From Dipteris shenzhenensis (Eukaryota > Polypodiophyta > Polypodiopsida > Gleicheniales): DNA of 64,000 bases. The position numbers and the translations under genes were made by a program. Below the pieces are notes generated by a model. That model saw only the letters and a list, made by a program, of their open reading frames with translations. It was not told the origin of the DNA and did no database searches. The first letter of the stretch is position 1; every line of letters starts with the position of its first letter. Where the stretch lies: NCBI GenBank assembly GCA_047967505.1, contig CM106538.1; one strand, given 5' to 3'. Below are positions 59,885 to 64,000 of this stretch, piece by piece.

Positions 59885-62800
59885 TCAGGTGCTTCTTATG
59901 TATCCAAGCCAAATTGACACAGGGAATTGCGCAACTGCCATTAATAGTAGTAAATAATGATGCCTACTCGAGTCTCTGTCATAACTCCTGGAATCTGCAA
60001 ATAGTACCCTTTTCATAGTCTTAACCAGAAAAATAGCCATACAAAGACTGGTCCAAAGCATTATCACATAATATGAGTAACTCCATATTATCCGTGCCAG
60101 TATGGAGATAGAAACGCCTACAAAGGCATATCCCCCATAAGACACAATATCTAAAATGGCTGCATCCCCACTGCCAAGTGCATATAATGACAAGCGAATC
60201 AGTAACACTTGTGCTAACCAACCAAACAAGCCTTTGGTGAATTGAAGGCTAAATGCCTCAGGACTAAACCTGTCAAAACCAGCCAAAAAATAAAATTAAG
60301 ACCAGCAAACTTCTATAAAAGGAAAGGCAGCACCAATTATTCTCAACCATTTTGTACTAGGCAACCACATAAAACTGTAGCACTCAACATCGACATTTTA
60401 AAAAATAGGTGGATTGTAGCTTCCTGAGTCCATGTTCGACTCAGAACAACTGTGTTCTTTGTAGTCATTACAACCAGTCATGGTTGTTCAACTCAGGACA
60501 CAGACAGCTTGGGGTGCACAAAATAATAAGAGAGTCAGAGTCTCAAATGATAAAGAGAAGTCTGAAAATAACGCCAAGAATAGGAAATTCTTAATGAGAA
60601 AAAGCTTACAATTACATCAACAAACAAGCATAAGGAGAGAATCCAAAATTATCGTCAACTTAGCAGGATAACCGAACAGAAGAACAGTCACTACCATCTG
60701 GAGAAGAGAAAAAAAGACCCAATGAAAATCTTTTATCAGGAGTGCCTAGATCATCTCCAAGGTAAGTAGAGCTTCTATTGGGATCATTTTTCAAAAGATG
60801 CAGTGAAATGTAAGAATACATGTCAGCATAACAAAGTGAATAACAACCTTCTGACTGGCAAGCTATTGCAGCAGCTATCCGCTCCCAAAGCAACTGGACA
60901 ATTCCGGGATGTGTGACCATGTCTACAGAGGGGGTGACAAGCTTATCAGATAGGCCGGCTTAATTCCCCCCAAGCCTCAGATCTAAGTATCTCAGAATTG
61001 CATGGCAGTTGTAGATCCTGTACTCAGACACTGTGGACTTCTAAAGAAGAGTGTTAGCTGACTGGAATGCTAAGGTTATGGAAGTTGTTCACGGCTTTGG
61101 CCATTCTATTATCTTCGATATGGATAAGTTAATGGGGTGAATACATCATTACCCAAAAAGTTTGAATACATCATGCCCCAAGTTCCTTGAGATAAATAAA
61201 TTGGGCGTGCAAAATTTTGCTACAATAGGTGACTAGGCATTTATCTATTGGGACGAGCCTTTTAGGCAATGCATGGATGCAAAATAGAGATGCCTTCCAC
61301 ATAGCAAGCAAGGACACGGAAGCAGATGGAAAAAAGAACATGCAAGATACATAGGCCAATTGCAATAGAGATGTGGATGAGCACATGTTTTGTTTTTAAG
61401 GACCAAGGATTATGTGCGCCCATGGTAGCGCAAGCATAGATATGCTTCCTTAGACAACATCAACAAACTAACTTGGACGACCAGGATTATGGCCCTTTTA
61501 GGATTATCCCAATGATTGGAAAGGTCACATATCAGCTGAAGTATTATATTGAATATTTGACAAAGTCTCTGACTTCAGTACTATCGTTGCCCATACCTCA
61601 AGCAGTTGCCTCTTGCTTCACCTATGGTAATCACATGGAACATATGCAATTTTCTCAGAAGCATTATGATCAAGATCAGACTTAGCAATACACAATAATT
61701 TTCTCATGATGTTATGTTCCACGTGATCCTCCTCCATGTTGCTTATTTGACAAAAACGACGACTGTGTAACACATCCATGTATTGTCTTTGCTTCATTGC
61801 AACCTACTGCAGGCCCCAAAGGAGGTACAATGGGATCAAATCTGTTACTCAAAGCTTCAATCGCCAACAAAGGCCACTATAATGTTTGCTCCTCCATTGC
61901 TAGCACCTCATGTATTAGAGATGAAATGGTAAAGAACTCCACTATCAATCCACCAATGTCTCACAATGAATCTATTGCAGTCATGGTGGATAAACACTTC
62001 ATTCCATGCAAGAAGACAAATAACTCCAGATGAAGTCGAACATGATTTCAACCAAAGATTTTTTGCTTACATGAATCACCAAACCAAATGATCAGGGATT
62101 CAACTCTGAACTTTCTGTTATCTTCAAATACAACCTTGCTACTCTTAATAATTCAGGAACATGCCCAAACTCATCCTGTAACACAAAACCCTGCTACTGC
62201 TAAATTTCACCTATCATCTATAATTAGATGGGGGAAGGACTAGTTGAAGGAAGTTCTTAGGTGACTATGGAAAATTCAACAGTGGCTTTCATCTCAGAGA
62301 AAACCTGCACTTTGGACTTTGAATGCATAGTACTTTCTCCCTTTGATTATACAGAAAGATTGGAATTAGCAAAACCACCACGTGATAGAAACAAAATGCA
62401 TACTTATCAAAGTGCAGTGTAAATTGTTAAAAACACATCAAAGAGCAGCTAACAAACATACACAACATCTTGAGTTCAAAATGCGCTTGGTGCTGTTTTG
62501 TATGGCTGTGGCGGTTTAAGGCTTGTAAGTCTGTCTACAAGCTGTGTCGCACATATGAGGGACCTTTCCAGACCGTCAAAATTGTTCATCAATTACTATC
62601 TATCCATTGATTTATCATTTTTTTTTAAAGGGAATTTAACACTAAAAAGCAGTAGCCAACAAACCAATACAATACAGCAGTACAAAATGACATACATAAC
62701 TTAAACACGACAGTTTAAGCTTTCCTGATTTAACATTGTCGATAGAGGCCGAAACTTACTTGCCAAGAAGTCCGAGGGCGATGCCTGAAAGAACGACATA

Positions 62801-63526
62801 TGTCCCAAACGCCATGAATGGAATATAGAGATCGGGAGCGTTTATATCAAATATCGGTGGCCTAAAGGTAAGCCCCCCAGCTACCTGTTCAGCTATCCTG
62901 GTCCAATGACCCTGTCAAAATTAAGCAATGGGTTCACATCAAGAACACTGCCAAGAAGAAAAGCCTACCGCCATCAGACGCTAGCTTTTGAACAAGCTTG
63001 CAGTTCTCCTGAGGATGAACCCTACCCTGTGAAGGAATGGGAAAAGTATGACTTTAAGTTTGTTCTTCACATATTGGTCGTTCACTTGGAAGTAGTACTG
63101 AGCATCCTGACCCGAGAAATATCGGCTGATCTGCAAAAGGAGAACGGTGTGGTGTCAAAAGGGTTGCAGATCGCAATTAAAACGAGGACAAGATTAGCAA
63201 ACTCCTGTGGAGTAATACGTGCATTGCTTTGAACGTATTGACGACCGGTCCCGAATAGTCTCTCTCCGTAGGCACCTAAACCAGTGCGCAAGATATCGGA
63301 GCCAGCACCATACATGAGAGGATTTGGACCAGGGCCGGGCGGTCTCTGCGAGCCACCGAGCTCATCGTAGATGGGTACCTGGAAACAAAATCGCCCACAA
63401 AGAGAAAAGGCAAAATGAAGGTGAAGCAAGGGTTGAAAATGAACAGATCTGGAAGATGAGAGCAAAGTAGATGATGGGTGATGAAAGAGAACAAACCTGG
63501 GAGGGGACTGGTTGCTGCCAAGCCAT
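59885..63526 (-). CDS. YIF1: YIF1 homologue (YIP1-family Golgi membrane protein), five exons
   Basis: YIF1 proteins sit in ER-Golgi membranes, pair with YIP1 and help Rab-dependent vesicle traffic. Exons on the minus strand are 63497-63526, 63223-63378, 63026-63130, 62760-62911 and 59885-60269, giving 275 aa (plant homologues about 270). The cytosolic N-terminus has the conserved [17 protein letters not shown] (33-49), YVQSN/ISRYF (58-67) and [19 protein letters not shown] (79-97). [19 protein letters not shown] follows at about 115. About five membrane segments lie at 130-147, 160-178, 187-206, 209-230 and 253-271. KTMKRVLFA at 231 is diagnostic. Introns are GT-AG except intron 2, which needs a GC donor (AAT|GCACGT) to keep the conserved reading. 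Intron 4 is 2.5 kb with a Gypsy relic. The last residues after WLG differ from the usual plant ending, so a tiny further exon or a changed C-terminus is possible. Confidence 0.9.
60660..60960 (-). other. open frame inside YIF1 intron 4, unassigned
   Basis: An 86-codon minus-strand frame (60,920-60,660) has ordinary, non-repetitive protein-like composition (such as [17 protein letters not shown]). It lies inside an intron of the same strand and is flanked by noncoding DNA. It could be a captured gene fragment or chance; no family is recognised. Confidence 0.2.
61450..61690 (+). mobile_element. Gypsy integrase C-terminal remnant in YIF1 intron 4
   Basis: The frame 61,473-61,685 reads [19 protein letters not shown], matching the Gypsy integrase C-terminal motif YGPFxIxxxIGxVAYxL. 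No LTR or other domain is nearby, so it is a small relic. Confidence 0.5.
61691..62759. other. rest of YIF1 intron 4, no gene
   Basis: AT-rich sequence with short frames and no recognised domains. It may include more Gypsy debris. Confidence 0.4.
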
Positions 63527-63733
63527 AGATGACTGCTAAAGGGGGAGATTTCAGGACTCAGAGTGTTGTAGCAAAGGAAAGGAAATTTCAGGCAGATAAG
63601 CTCTTTGGGGAATCACACCTTCAAAGCGTTATAGGGAATGGTCCCAATGTAGTCATGGCTTCTCACTTATTAGAGCCTATTATTCACTCTAGATGGGTGG
63701 TTTGCAAACCTCCTTGTCCCTCCCCTCCCCACT

Positions 63734-64000
63734 GCTAATCCTCCAACCAAAAAGCTAATCCTCCAACCGGTTTTTGGCATGCCAAAGCCAAATGTCTAAG
63801 CGTTTTTCTTTTTTTTGGGTTTTCTATCTACGAGGATCGTGCAAGGGGCCTTAAATGAATGCTAATCCTCCAACTGGTTTTTGGTATGCCAAAGGCAAAT
63901 GTCTAAGCGTTTTTTTTTTTTGGGTTTTCTATCTACGAGGATCGTGCAAGGGCCTTAAATGAATGCTAATCCTCCAACCGGTTTTTGGCATGCCAAAGGC
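63734..64000. repeat. tandem repeat of 104-107 bp running off the window
   Basis: Units start GCTAATCCTCCAACYGG at 63,754, 63,861 and 63,965, with a short extra copy of the first bases at 63,734. Each contains TTTTTGGYATGCCAAAG, a T run and TCTACGAGGATCGTGCAAGG. The repeat is cut by the window end and lies in the upstream region of the YIF1 gene. Confidence 0.9.

Overview
The window is nuclear DNA of a land plant. Repeat structure, LINE and Copia types and the style of the PPR protein suggest a large-genome fern (Ceratopteris-like); the species assignment is inference. Only three host genes look intact, and most of the rest is decayed transposable-element and simple-repeat sequence.

Host genes. 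(1) A complete seven-exon pyruvate decarboxylase gene on the minus strand (26,014 to 14,544). Six exons lie in 2.7 kb and the last is cut off by an 8.6-kb intron filled with LINE and Copia debris; the spliced product is 582 aa with no break. (2) A single-exon PLS-class pentatricopeptide-repeat gene on the plus strand (51,574-53,550) that stops just before the DYW deaminase signature. (3) A five-exon YIF1-type Golgi membrane protein gene on the minus strand (63,526 to 59,885), with one apparent GC-AG intron and a 2.5-kb intron holding a Gypsy integrase remnant.

Layout. 0-2 kb: broken Copia leader and gag. 2-4.4 kb: unrecognised AT-rich DNA. 4.4-7.9 kb: decayed, unidentified protein of about 1,150 codons on the minus strand, with a roughly 97% identical inverted partial copy at 9.14-9.70 kb. 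8.2-11.5 kb: an odd composite of perfect palindromes, alternating polypurine/polypyrimidine blocks and a 120-127-bp tandem array, all sharing a CCTATTGCGTACGCAA-like motif. 12.7-14.0 kb: gag-like open frame with a poly(A) tail. 14.5-26.0 kb: pyruvate decarboxylase. 27.9-36.5 kb: LINE pieces, an LTR with leader, microsatellites. 36.5-43 kb: AT-rich DNA with a Gypsy reverse-transcriptase relic. 43.2-50.6 kb: a decayed Helitron-superfamily element with RPA-like pieces, a Rep/PIF1-helicase and a C-terminal endonuclease, a Helentron-like architecture. 51.6-53.6 kb: PPR gene. 54-59.8 kb: AT-rich DNA with a tandem duplication. 59.9-63.5 kb: YIF1 gene. 63.7-64.0 kb: tandem repeat running off the window.

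The genes do not form a pathway. The most notable objects are the Helentron-like element, the unidentified multi-copy protein, and the palindromic GC-rich composite next to it.
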